Positions 7,918 to 17,200 of a DNA stretch of 17,758 bases are shown in pieces (position 1 is the stretch's first letter; each line of letters opens with the position of its first letter). The stretch covers positions 1 to 17,758 of the forward strand of contig CAYSPM010000043.1 of NCBI GenBank assembly GCA_964432925.1, in the 5' to 3' direction. Origin of the DNA: CAYNTC01 sp964432925. GTDB lineage: Bacteria > Planctomycetota > Phycisphaerae > Sedimentisphaerales > Anaerobacaceae. A model generated the notes under the pieces. It ran no database searches, was not told the DNA's origin, and saw only the letters and a program-made list of their open reading frames with translations. A program made the position numbers and the translations under genes.

Positions 7918-8005
7918 GCACAAATAGCGAATGTGCTTCGGCGGGTTCCGCCGTAGGTGAAGGTGCCATGAGCTATGCCCGTGGCACTCCACAATCACCA
8001 ACGGC
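7918..8005. repeat. Compound palindrome between convergent genes (terminator-like or REP-type element)
   Basis: Several inverted repeats are packed into 88 bp. GCACA (7918-7922) pairs with TGTGC (7932-7936). CGGCGG (7939-7944) pairs with CCGCCG (7948-7953) across a 3-nt loop. GTGCCA (7963-7968) pairs with TGGCAC (7982-7987). An outer stem pairs GCCGTAGGTGA (7950-7960) with TCACCAACGGC (7995-8005) at 10 of 11 positions and encloses the GTGCCA hairpin; it competes with the CGGCGG hairpin. There is no T-run, so this is not a standard Rho-independent terminator, but the site between converging genes fits a bidirectional transcription barrier or a dispersed palindromic repeat. Only one copy is visible. 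Confidence 0.55.
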
Positions 8006-8073
8006 CAAAACAGCAGATGGACAGCCAACCTTACAGCTACTGTCGCAACTACGCCGCCAAGTTAACCACACTG

Positions 8074-11022
8074 CTACTCTGCGGGCGGAGCATTCGGATC
8101 AGACTCCGCTGGCAGCGGGTACAGCCTCATGTCATCAAAGTAAAGCGTTCCTGCACCACCTGCCTGTAAAGCTGTCTTATCTCCTGCTCCAATGTAAATC
8201 TTCTCAACCGCAGTAATATCCACACCAGCGTCACTAAAATTGCTAAGTGGTATATCCCACTGTTGCCAGTCGGCCGCCAGCACCGCGTTAGGATTGTTCG
8301 GATGCTCGAAGACCTTAGCCGTACCGTCACTGTCTTCTACAGTCACATACAACTGATCAACATCGTTGCTGATGCTTTGGACAGCTCCTATATCGGCCAA
8401 CTGCCACTGTCCAGTCACGTTGCCCTCAGTTGAAACCTCAGAGAATTCGGCCAGACATGGTACTCCAGACATATGGCTTGTCACGACCAAACCGATGTGA
8501 ACCGTATTAGGCATCTGTAGATCCACAGACGAGGAGGCAGGATCACCTTCTGTTATACTGACCCAGTTTATTCCATCAGCCGAGTGCTCGCCGATAAACG
8601 TGTTACCTTGGCGCTTGAGCCTGACCCAGTGAGGTAATGGCGTAGAATCAACATCTGTGGAAATATCTGTGGTTGTCGCACCAGCTGCAGGCCGATACAT
8701 CCACTCAACTCTGTTACGAGGCGAGGCGGCCATGTGTACCTGCAGGGCAAGGGGCATCAGACCTAAGCGAATCATTACGGCAGCCTTAGCCCACTCATGG
8801 GTGTCTTGTATGCTTTCAATCCTGGCTGTGATCGAGCCATCTCCGGTGAGCGTCTTATAAGCATAACGGAACTCATCGGTCGTTTGGTAGATATCCGAGC
8901 CGGTACCACTCATCAGAAAGTTGCCAGGCGACAACTCTTCGAAGGCCGGTGGAACACCTCTGAAGAAGAGCGTCAGCATTTCGATGCCATTGCCAGTCCA
9001 ATCCTGAGCGGTATCAAAAGTGCGTAAGGCCTCTGAGTATACTGCCGCTCCAGTGTTATCATAAAAGAACGGCATGGACTGGGAGCCACTATGAACGATA
9101 CTCCGCTCAGCAAAAGGTGCTGCGTCATAACCTACTTGCGAGCCGTTTTCAGCAATGCCCCATCCGTCTACCCAAGTATCAAATATCCTTTCGGGCTCAG
9201 AGTTATTGTAGTCTTCAAAATCGTCCACAACAAGATAATCAACTGTCGAAAAACTCCATAGGTCACCTTGCCAAGTCGTGGGGACCTCAGTAATATTAAC
9301 CTCATCCACTTTCCAATAATAAGTCCTTCCTAACTCAAGAGAGTTCGGTTCATAGCTGGTTTCACTAACGGTGCTGACTTCGACCGTACCATTTACTACA
9401 GCCTCCCAATCTGTGCTAAAGTATACATCATGTGTGTCTGCATCTCTTCCCGCTTGCCAACTAAGGACTGCATTTAGAGCCACATCTGTTGCTTCATCCT
9501 CAGGGCTGGGATCTCTCGGACGGACAGGCTTATAGAAGAATAAAACCTCACTCAAACCATATTGGGACCCTCCACCCCAATTACTGTTAGCGGTAATCCT
9601 AACATACTTTGCTACCACACCTTCAAAAGGAATAATGGTATTATGAACATAATCATCCAAGCCGGTAGCCTGTTCGAATACATGGACACCATTCAATTGC
9701 GTCCAGTCGTTGGCGTCGGTCGAGTACTCAATCGTAACTTCCTTCAGCCCCAAACCGAAAATAGTCTCAAGGGGCCAATTGGAGTTCCACACCCACAACT
9801 CAAATAGTTTGTAAACGCGATCGAACTCATAGCGTATCCAATTTGGTTGCGGCCCCGTGCCACTGCTTAGCCACATAGTTTTATTGTCTGTCGAGTGTTC
9901 ATAATCCTCATTGAGCCCGGAACCATTGATAGTGTTTTCCGGCCCCATATTAGTACTGTGTGAGCTGGAAGCTGTGGCAGTTATATTCTGAATCGGATAA
10001 ACAAAAGGCTCGACCGTAAAGCTCCAGACTTTTCCTTTCCAGACGTCGGGGCCGTTAACTTCATCAACTCTCCAGTAATATGTCTGAGAGAACTCCAGAA
10101 GACCGGGTGGATCATAACTGGTATCGACCTGGTCTAAGTTGGCCTGAACACCCTGCGGAATGCTGTCTCTTTTAGCATTATTGACATCATCAAAGTTAGT
10201 GCCGAAATATACGTCGTGTGTGGTAGCGTAGATTCCTGGTGTCCAGCTAAGAACCACATTTTGATACACATTATTAGCCTGGTCAGAAGGTCTTGGTTTT
10301 GAGGCTATTGGTTGCGGCCCCCCGAATACATCCATTACCTCCATTGCGCTGAGCCCTGTGTCATATATCCGTACGTCGTCGATCGTACCATTGAACGGAT
10401 TCCATCCACTGCCTTCCACAACTCCGATTACGAGGCGAGCAGTCCGCTTCGGTCCGAATGAGAAACCCGTGCTCCGGCCGACTTCTTCGCCGTCGATGTA
10501 CATGATGGCCGTTTCTCCGTCAAACGTCACGGCGACGTGCTGCCACTCGCCGATGGGGGGAATGTTTGTGCCAAAATTCGGGAAAACGTTGTAACTGCCA
10601 AACGCTATGTTTCCCGTATCTATATTTAGCTCTAAATGCCAGCACGTATCTGCGTCATTCCAACCATCGCGTTTTCCCATGATTCCTTGGTAATCGGTGG
10701 TGATTCCTTCCCATTTAATCCACACGGCAACACTGAGCATATCCGTGTGCCCAGAGGGATCCCAGGTCCCGATATCGACAAAGGGACCAGGGGAAGGATT
10801 GCCCGGAAACAGAAGGGCCGTGCCATAACCCTCAAGGCTCTCCACCCATTCAATACCTGAGCTTACAAAATCGCCGTCGTGACCATTGCCCGTTGCGTCG
10901 CCGGCAACGTTGCCACTACCCTCATTGAATGGATAGTAAGCTACCAGTTCAGCGACTGCTGTACTGGTAGCTACAGTAAAAACTGTAGCTAAACAAACCA
11001 AATAAAACAATCTTCTAAGCAT
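8074..11022 (-). CDS. Secreted modular protein: LamG, Fn3, discoidin, Fn3, split jelly roll with DUF1349-like insert
   Basis: A 982-residue exported protein with a signal peptide (1-24, cleavage near AVA-EL). A LamG/concanavalin domain spans 25-235 (LVAYYPFNEGSG at the start, DDVRIYDTGLS at the end). It is followed by an Fn3-like module (238-338, YYWRVDEV), an F5/8-type C (discoidin, CBM32-like) domain (340-498; ITATASSSHS, WIRYEFD, YVRITANSNW), a second Fn3-like module (500-594), and the shared C-terminal module (595-968). The last combines a galactose-binding-like jelly roll (VDDFEDYN ... SGSQSMPFFYDN) with an inserted DUF1349-like domain (about 697-868; DGSITARI, WAKAAVMIR). These domains bind glycans or protein ligands; no catalytic motif is seen, so adhesion or substrate binding outside the cell is inferred. 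There is no PEP-CTERM or dockerin tail; the end is acidic and Pro-rich. The ribosome-binding site AAGGGGGA precedes the ATG at 11022. Confidence 0.85.
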   Translation of the reverse strand: MLRRLFYLVCLATVFTVATSTAVAELVAYYPFNEGSGNVAGDATGNGHDGDFVSSGIEWVESLEGYGTALLFPGNPSPGPFVDIGTWDPSGHTDMLSVAVWIKWEGITTDYQGIMGKRDGWNDADTCWHLELNIDTGNIAFGSYNVFPNFGTNIPPIGEWQHVAVTFDGETAIMYIDGEEVGRSTGFSFGPKRTARLVIGVVEGSGWNPFNGTIDDVRIYDTGLSAMEVMDVFGGPQPIASKPRPSDQANNVYQNVVLSWTPGIYATTHDVYFGTNFDDVNNAKRDSIPQGVQANLDQVDTSYDPPGLLEFSQTYYWRVDEVNGPDVWKGKVWSFTVEPFVYPIQNITATASSSHSTNMGPENTINGSGLNEDYEHSTDNKTMWLSSGTGPQPNWIRYEFDRVYKLFELWVWNSNWPLETIFGLGLKEVTIEYSTDANDWTQLNGVHVFEQATGLDDYVHNTIIPFEGVVAKYVRITANSNWGGGSQYGLSEVLFFYKPVRPRDPSPEDEATDVALNAVLSWQAGRDADTHDVYFSTDWEAVVNGTVEVSTVSETSYEPNSLELGRTYYWKVDEVNITEVPTTWQGDLWSFSTVDYLVVDDFEDYNNSEPERIFDTWVDGWGIAENGSQVGYDAAPFAERSIVHSGSQSMPFFYDNTGAAVYSEALRTFDTAQDWTGNGIEMLTLFFRGVPPAFEELSPGNFLMSGTGSDIYQTTDEFRYAYKTLTGDGSITARIESIQDTHEWAKAAVMIRLGLMPLALQVHMAASPRNRVEWMYRPAAGATTTDISTDVDSTPLPHWVRLKRQGNTFIGEHSADGINWVSITEGDPASSSVDLQMPNTVHIGLVVTSHMSGVPCLAEFSEVSTEGNVTGQWQLADIGAVQSISNDVDQLYVTVEDSDGTAKVFEHPNNPNAVLAADWQQWDIPLSNFSDAGVDITAVEKIYIGAGDKTALQAGGAGTLYFDDMRLYPLPAESDPNAPPAE
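8119..9240 (-). repeat. Copy 1 of the ~375-residue C-terminal module shared by three tandem genes
   Basis: Residues about 595-968 of the first modular protein align throughout with the C-terminal modules of the next two genes (11217-12350 and 14325-15467). All run from V-DDFEDYN, through HSGSQSMPF and DEFRYAYK, to GAGTLYFDD-RLY. This is the most divergent copy in its second half (VQSISNDVDQLYV against EM-AN-PQPLYV in the others). Confidence 0.85.
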
Positions 11023-11047
11023 TATAGTCCCCCTTCAAAAAGGCCAA

Positions 11048-11098
11048 AAATTTGGTGACCATTCCAACAATAGTAAGACTTTTTCAATCACCAAATTT
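11048..11098. promoter_or_regulatory. Perfect 11-bp inverted repeat in the leader of the first modular-protein gene
   Basis: AAATTTGGTGA (11048-11058) is exactly complementary to TCACCAAATTT (11088-11098), with a 29-nt loop. In the minus-strand transcript the hairpin ends about 25 nt before the start codon at 11022. Its 3' arm runs directly into UU-GGCC-UUUUU and then the ribosome-binding site. It could act as an attenuator, an mRNA stabiliser or a binding site, but the stem is AU-rich. The rest of the 179-nt gap shows no convincing promoter. Confidence 0.6.
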
Positions 11099-11201
11099 AT
11101 TCGCTTCTTCAGTCAACCACAGTTATTTTTTTTAAAAGACCAACAATAAAATTTCGGGACGGTTATAAATTTTCTGTGCTTTGGTCTCATGCCACTTTTG
11201 G

Positions 11202-14078
11202 CTAAGGCGACGCTCGGTAAAGCCTGATGTCATCAAAGTATAATGTACCTGCTCCACTTTGCTGCGGAGCAGTTTTGCTCCCAACACCAATGGATAGTTT
11301 CTCAACCGCATTAAGATCTACGTTAGCATCTTCGAAAATGCTAAGTGATATATCCCATCTCTGCCAGTCGTTTGACAGCACCGCATTTGGATTATCCGGA
11401 TGCTCGACAACGTTTTCTACACCAGCACCTTCAACAACCACATACAAAGGCTGAGGATCATTGGCGGACATTTCTACACCTATGGCTTCAACCTGCCAGG
11501 CACCGGTGACGTTGCCAGTAGTTGTTACATCAGAAAAAACAGAGGTGCCTATCGCATTAGAGTTGTGGCTTGTGTGTGCCAGACCAATGAAGACATCCTG
11601 CCGCATCACTATAGTCTGCGGGTTGGGAGACGCATCTTCGCCGGTGTTCTCATCATCCGGTTGCTGGACCCAGTTGACGCCATTTTGGGAATAATAAGCA
11701 GTGATTGTATTGCCCTGACGTACGAGCCTTACCCAAAGTGGCAAGGTAATACTACTTGAGTCACTATTTGCCGAGAAAGAATCGCTAGCGGCAATCGGAC
11801 GGTTCTGGAAAACCCTGCGACCGTCCGACGTAGCGCACATAAACCCGTTCACGCTGAAGGGCTCCAGTGTCTCACGTATCATCACGCCGGCCTTGGCCCA
11901 AGCGTTCGTATTATCTACGCTTACCACACGAGCAGTGATAGAGCCGTCGCCCGAGAGCACCTTATAGGCATAGCGAAACTCGTCGGATATATACCAGACG
12001 TCGGAACCACCAGCACCCATCGTATACGTACCGGCCGGATCCTCTACAAAGGCCGGAGGATAGCCCCTGAAGAAGAGCGTCAGCATTTCAACGTCATTGC
12101 CTGTCCAATCCTGAGGGGCATCAAATGTGCGTGAAGCCTCTGAATACACTGCCGTTGCGGTATTGTCATAGGAGAACGGCATGGATTGGGAACCACTGTG
12201 AACGATACTCCGCTCAGCAAAAGGTGCCTGCCCATAACCTACCTGCGAGCCGTTTTCAGCAATGTTCCATCCGTCCACCCAAGTATCAAATATCCTGTCG
12301 GGACTATAATCATTATAGTCTTCAAAGTCATCCACTACAGTAAAGTTAGCCACCGTAAAGCTCCAGACAACTCCCTTCCACAGCTTATCTTCGTGAGCAT
12401 CATTGACCTCATCGACTCGCCAATAGTATGTGGTATTTAATTCAAGGTCCCCGGGTGGGTCATAGCTATTAGCATTAAGAGGCTGGTTGCCTTTGAACTC
12501 CGGGTCTGAGGTATTGGCATCATTGACATCGTCGTAACCGGTGCCTAAGTACACATCGTGCGAAGCTGCACGGACACCTGCACGCCAGCTCATATTTGCA
12601 TTTCGGTATACATCTGTTGCTCCATTGCTTGGGCTCGGAAAGGTCGCATATCGGCTTGCGGCACAGCGCAGCCTGAGATTGTCCATAAACATTACTGCGG
12701 CCCAGTTGTTAGGGTCGTCAAAGTCGGGGTCAAAGTCCTCCCCATGTTCCTGGAACATAAAGTCGAGAATACTGTCCAGGCCTGTGTTATCAAGGTGGGA
12801 GACATCAATTACTATCGTATACCATTGACCGGTTGTTGTAGGCAGATTACTACTGGGATTAAACGAAGGCACAAATCGCCAGTCAAAGACACCCATAGAG
12901 TGCGGCAGGGGGCTGCCATCAGTGTAGTAAATATCAAAAGCCATTTCATCGATTCCAAGTAAATCATATCTGAAGTTTGAGTTCTCGAAAGTACAGCCAT
13001 GCTCAACCTCTAGATCATCTTCCTCGGTCCATTTCAAGCCGAGGACACTGTTGCCATCGGTGGCTGCGGGTACAACAACGTCTTCCCATGTTGAACCGCT
13101 CAGAAGTTTATCCCCAAGAATAAGGGTCGAATCTGGCCCTGCTTGAGCCGGCGAGCTCCACACTTCGTAATAGGTCTCGGAGTCTTCATAGCTGACAAGA
13201 GGGATCTCGATGTACTCGCTCGGGGCTGTTTTAAACTTCCAGACATCACCTTTCCAGATATTGGAACCGGAGTCATCGACCTCATCAATCCGCCAGAAGT
13301 AAGTCTTCCCGTGTTCGAGAGAACCTGGATCATAGCTGGTATTACCAAGGGCTTGGTTACCTCGATATATCTCTGCTGTATTTGTAGTTGCATTATCAAC
13401 ATCGTTGAAATCCGTGCCGAAGTACACATCATGCGAAGCAGCATGAATACCCGAACTCCAGCTAAGGTCTACATTCAGGTCCATTGATACCGCTTTGTTA
13501 AAAGGAATCGGCCTCCATGCTGTTACTTGCTCGTCCCAAAGCAGCCACATGTTGTCGGTGTATAGTACCCCGGTAACTCCCGCCACATCCTCGAAAAGAA
13601 AAGCGAAGATATGGTCTATATCGCTTTGGTTCATGCCGCTGATGTCCATCTTTACCGTATGCCATCTGCCTATTCCAGTGGGAACCGAAAGCGCTCCGGC
13701 CCAGCCGAAGACGTCATCCCATATTCCGATGGTTGCTGGTTGGGCGCTCGGCCCATCAAACCAAACATCACATGAGATGGTTCTATAGGGAGCCAGGTCT
13801 AATCGACGGTTTTTCCATGATTGTCTTATCTCAATTTTACGGTCCCTTTCATTATTCCAGACCCACTTAAGGATATACTCACCATCGGTAGCCGGAGGTG
13901 CACCGTCCACACCACCTTTTACGCGAGTGACCGTGAGGCCAGGATCAGTCGCCGAGATTGTCAGGTCGGTCATCTCGCTGTCTTCATAGCTGGCTAAAAG
14001 TTCATCGGCAGATACCGGCGTGGCCAGAACCAGCAGTAAAATAAAAGAAATCACAAGAAAAAATTCCTTACACATCAT
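11202..14078 (-). CDS. Secreted modular protein: two jelly-roll domains, two Fn3, split jelly roll with DUF1349-like insert
   Basis: A 958-residue exported protein. The signal peptide covers residues 1-24 (MMCKEFF, hydrophobic core, PVSA-DE). A jelly-roll carbohydrate-binding-like domain (25-185; LLASYEDSEMTDL, TDNMWLLWD) is followed by an Fn3-like module (186-285). A second, related jelly roll (290-472; LVSYEDSETYYEV, MDNLRLR) begins with the same SYEDSE motif, so it is probably an internal duplication. A second Fn3-like module (473-576) leads to the shared C-terminal module (about 577-954). No catalytic residues or cell-wall anchor are visible; a binding or adhesive role is inferred. The longest reading starts at 14123, but AGGAGG lies 6 nt before the ATG at 14078 and the signal peptide begins there, so that start is chosen. 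It sits 179 nt upstream of the preceding modular gene and 219 nt downstream of the next. Confidence 0.85.
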   Translation of the reverse strand: MMCKEFFLVISFILLLVLATPVSADELLASYEDSEMTDLTISATDPGLTVTRVKGGVDGAPPATDGEYILKWVWNNERDRKIEIRQSWKNRRLDLAPYRTISCDVWFDGPSAQPATIGIWDDVFGWAGALSVPTGIGRWHTVKMDISGMNQSDIDHIFAFLFEDVAGVTGVLYTDNMWLLWDEQVTAWRPIPFNKAVSMDLNVDLSWSSGIHAASHDVYFGTDFNDVDNATTNTAEIYRGNQALGNTSYDPGSLEHGKTYFWRIDEVDDSGSNIWKGDVWKFKTAPSEYIEIPLVSYEDSETYYEVWSSPAQAGPDSTLILGDKLLSGSTWEDVVVPAATDGNSVLGLKWTEEDDLEVEHGCTFENSNFRYDLLGIDEMAFDIYYTDGSPLPHSMGVFDWRFVPSFNPSSNLPTTTGQWYTIVIDVSHLDNTGLDSILDFMFQEHGEDFDPDFDDPNNWAAVMFMDNLRLRCAASRYATFPSPSNGATDVYRNANMSWRAGVRAASHDVYLGTGYDDVNDANTSDPEFKGNQPLNANSYDPPGDLELNTTYYWRVDEVNDAHEDKLWKGVVWSFTVANFTVVDDFEDYNDYSPDRIFDTWVDGWNIAENGSQVGYGQAPFAERSIVHSGSQSMPFSYDNTATAVYSEASRTFDAPQDWTGNDVEMLTLFFRGYPPAFVEDPAGTYTMGAGGSDVWYISDEFRYAYKVLSGDGSITARVVSVDNTNAWAKAGVMIRETLEPFSVNGFMCATSDGRRVFQNRPIAASDSFSANSDSSSITLPLWVRLVRQGNTITAYYSQNGVNWVQQPDDENTGEDASPNPQTIVMRQDVFIGLAHTSHNSNAIGTSVFSDVTTTGNVTGAWQVEAIGVEMSANDPQPLYVVVEGAGVENVVEHPDNPNAVLSNDWQRWDISLSIFEDANVDLNAVEKLSIGVGSKTAPQQSGAGTLYFDDIRLYRASP
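11217..12350 (-). repeat. Copy 2 of the shared C-terminal module
   Basis: Most of this copy resembles copy 3: DAHEDKLWKG just upstream, VEDPAGTYTM, and QQPDDENTG within. A central patch resembles copy 1 (IAENGSQVGY, APFAERSIVHSG, DWTGN, EMLTLFFRG, PPAF). A 46-nt stretch (11591-11636) is identical to 14702-14747 in copy 3. Confidence 0.85.
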
Positions 14079-14084
14079 GATATT

Positions 14085-14090
14085 CCTCCT
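14085..14090 (-). promoter_or_regulatory. Strong Shine-Dalgarno site that fixes the start of the second modular gene
   Basis: The minus strand reads AGGAGG 6 nt before the ATG at 14078 (9 nt before the next in-frame ATG at 14075). The more distal ATG at 14123 lacks such a site and would place 15 polar residues before the signal peptide. Confidence 0.8.
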
Positions 14091-14297
14091 AACTGTGATA
14101 AAAACAACAAAATTCGTCTGCACAGAGAAACAAAATCTACTGAACTCTATCTTATTGATACTATATTGGCTGCGCGTACTTCAGGTAAAATCCTTAAAGT
14201 AACCGGCCAGCCAAAAAGGCTTGCGCCTATAGCTACAAGTCAACCATGCGCTTACTGCTCAGCTTACTATTCTCTTAAAGCGTTTGCATTACTTGGC

Positions 14298-17200
14298 TCA
14301 TTCGGCTTCCGATGGAGTTGGCCTATACAGCCTGATATCATCAATGTATAGTGTACCAGCACCCTCTTGCTGCCCAGCGGTCTTACTTCCAACGCCAATG
14401 GTTATCTTCTGGACCGTAGGAAGATTCACACCAGCATCGCTGAACACGTTAAGTGGGATATCCCATCGCAGCCAGTCATTTGACAGCACTACATTAGGAT
14501 TATCCGGATGCTCAACGGTCTTCTCTGTACCACCGCCTTCAACAGCCACATACAAAGGCTGAGGATTGTTGGCGGGCATTTCTACGCCGATGGCTTCGAC
14601 CTGCCAGTCAGCACCGGTAACCGTGCCGGTAGTCGTTACATCAGAGAACACAGAGATGCCTACTATATTGGGACTGTGGCTAGTATATGCCAGGCCAACG
14701 TAGACATCCTGCCGCATCACTATAGTCTGCGGGTTGGGAGACGCATCGTCGCCGGTGTTCTCATCATCCGGCTGCTGGACCCAGTCAGGGTCATTTTCAG
14801 ATTTGTAATAAGCAGTGATGCTGTTGCCCTGACGTACCAGCCTTACCCAAGCGGGCAGGGTAATAGCTCCTGAGTTGCTGTTCGCCGAGAAAGATTCATC
14901 AGCGATAACCGGACGGTTCTGGAAAGCTCTGCGACCATCCGGCGTAACTAACATAAAGCCGTGAGTGCTATAAGGATCCAGTGTCTCTCGGATCATCACG
15001 CCAGCCTTTGCCCAGACGTTTGTATTCTCTACATTTACAACACGAGCGGTAATAGAGCCATCACCTGAGAGTGTTTTATAAGCATAACGGAACTCGTCGG
15101 CCAGGTCCCAAGTATCAGTGCCGCTAGCGCTCATCGTGTAAGTACCGGCAGGGTCCTCTACGAAGACCATGGGATAGCCTTTCAAGAACAACGTCAGTGT
15201 CTGGACATCTTCTCTGGTCCAATCCTGCAGAGCATCAAAGGTACGCGTAGCCTCTGAATATGTTACGCCGGCAGTGTTGTCATAAAAGAACGGCATTGAT
15301 TGGGAACCACTGTGAACAATAGTCATCTCAGCAAAATGTGCCGTGTCATAACCTACTATCGCGCCGTTCTCAGAAACATTCCATCCATCTACCCACGTGT
15401 CAAATATCCTATCAGGCTCATAGTCATTATAGTCTTCAAAGTCATCCACGATAAGATAGTTGCCCACTGTAAAGCTCCAGATCGCACCTTTCCACAGCTT
15501 ATCTTCGTGAGCATCATTGACCTCGTCCACTCGCCAGTAGTAGGTCTTATTGTATTCCAGTATGTCGGGCTCGTAGCTGTTAACATCAAGGTTGATGAAA
15601 GTTACGTTCGGATAGCTGGACAAGTTGGCTGTGTTTACGTCGCTGATATCATTAAGATCGCTGCCGAAATATAAATCATGTGTAACGGCATATCTTCCCG
15701 GCGTCCAGCTCAGAGTAGGTTGCCTTTGTACGTCAGTCGCACGATGAGTCGGAACCGGCAGCGAGGCCCGTGTGTACTCGAACGGTATCAGACTAGTACC
15801 AGGAATGACCTCTCGAACTCCATTGCTGTCGGGGCCGCTCCAGGCCACTGAGAGATTTTCGTATAGGCCCCACGCTTTCTTATGCAGCGCCATAATGTAA
15901 TAAAGATTGCCTCCTTCGAAATAAATCTGGTCGGACTGCTGGATTTCGGGGTACTTGTCCCACTCACGAGCTAAGGTCCACCCGTCCCTATCCTCCTCCT
16001 CATCCACGTAGGCGATCAATGATACGCCAGCAGGTTCGTCATCGGCGCTCAGCCACAGTTCACTGTTCTCGCAACTGGCGATCCAGAACGTATAATCGCC
16101 TGAGTTTTGGATGTAGAGCCAGCCATGTGTCCGGGAGCCATAATCTGTTGTTCCGAGCGGTGGAGCCTCAAAACTGGTAAGCTCATAGGAAGAGTTCGGG
16201 TTGTCCGGATAATTTGGAGAGTTGGTCAAATCTGCAACAGTACTGCCTTCGATACCCTCATACAACTCACGTAGGATCGAGCCGAGCCCTGGAACTGGTA
16301 CAGTCGTAAAGCTCCAGATATCACCCTTATATATAATCTCCGGAATCGTGGACTCAACTTCATCGATCCGCCAATAGTAAGTCGTGGAAGTCTTGAGAAG
16401 TGAAATTCCAGCTTCTGAGGGGGCCCAGTTCGTATCGGCTACATCCAAATATGCCCTAAACGGTGGTGATCCTGAAGTGCCTACAGGAGCATTGTTCACA
16501 TCGTCTAAATTATCGCTGAAGAAAACCACGTGCCCCTGCACAGCACCTGAGCCTGCATCCCACCTGAGCACTGGATCCACAGCCACGTATTCTGAGCTCA
16601 TACCCGGATCGGGATTATAAGCAATTACGGGTTTAGTCGTAAAAGTCCAGATATTGCCTCGGTAGGTATCTGCTCCAATGACCGTATCGATTCGCCAGTA
16701 GTAAGTCAGGCCTTGAACAAGGCCACTAATAGTATAGCTGGCAGTATTGGTTGAGCCTTTGTCTGCAACAGGGGTACCTTCATTTACAGCGTCCCGATCG
16801 CGATTAAAGTATAAACGGTAACTGTCCACAGCGGTCGCATCGGGACCCGGTTCCCAGGTAAGTGTCACATCGGAACCGACATACGAGCTCTCATGTTCTG
16901 GAAAGGGATTCTGAGCCCTAATAAGAGGAGTCATAAGTGTTAGCCGAATATTGTCAAGGCCGCACCATATATTATCGTCAGGTGAAACGGCGCGTGTATG
17001 CTGGAACTGAATACCAATCTTGTGATCTCTCCCAGCAACACTAATGGAGTTACCATAAAGGGTATATGTCGCCATTGAGCCTTTATTCCACAGATCAATA
17101 TTTTTAGTGGCGAATACTACTCGGTTTCCTGCATCATCATAATATAATTGTGCCGCAAGATTGTCACCGTGGTAAGTGGATCGAGCATCAAATGCTAATT

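Noticed and set aside
11111..14246. The 9-mer AGTCAACCA (minus-strand TGGTTGACT) occurs in the leaders of both the first and second modular genes (11111-11119 and 14238-14246) and could be a shared -35 box.
   Set aside because: No acceptable -10 box follows at 16-18 bp in either leader, the distances to the start codons differ (about 90 and 160 nt), and a shared 9-mer is plausible by chance.
14198..14256. Possible class I cyclic-di-GMP riboswitch in the leader of the second modular gene (transcript reads GGCGCAAGCC, hairpin AGCC-UUUUU-GGCU, then GGCCGGUUAC; AGUAA pairs with UUACU).
   Set aside because: The 3' half loosely resembles the aptamer, but the essential GGGCAAACC half and the usual GNRA-type loop are absent and the closing stem is only 5 bp. 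A covariance-model search against RF01051 would settle it.
14302..14312. TCGG-CTT-CCGA hairpin at the stop of the third modular gene as a terminator.
   Set aside because: Only a 4-bp stem, overlaps the coding end and lacks a U-run.
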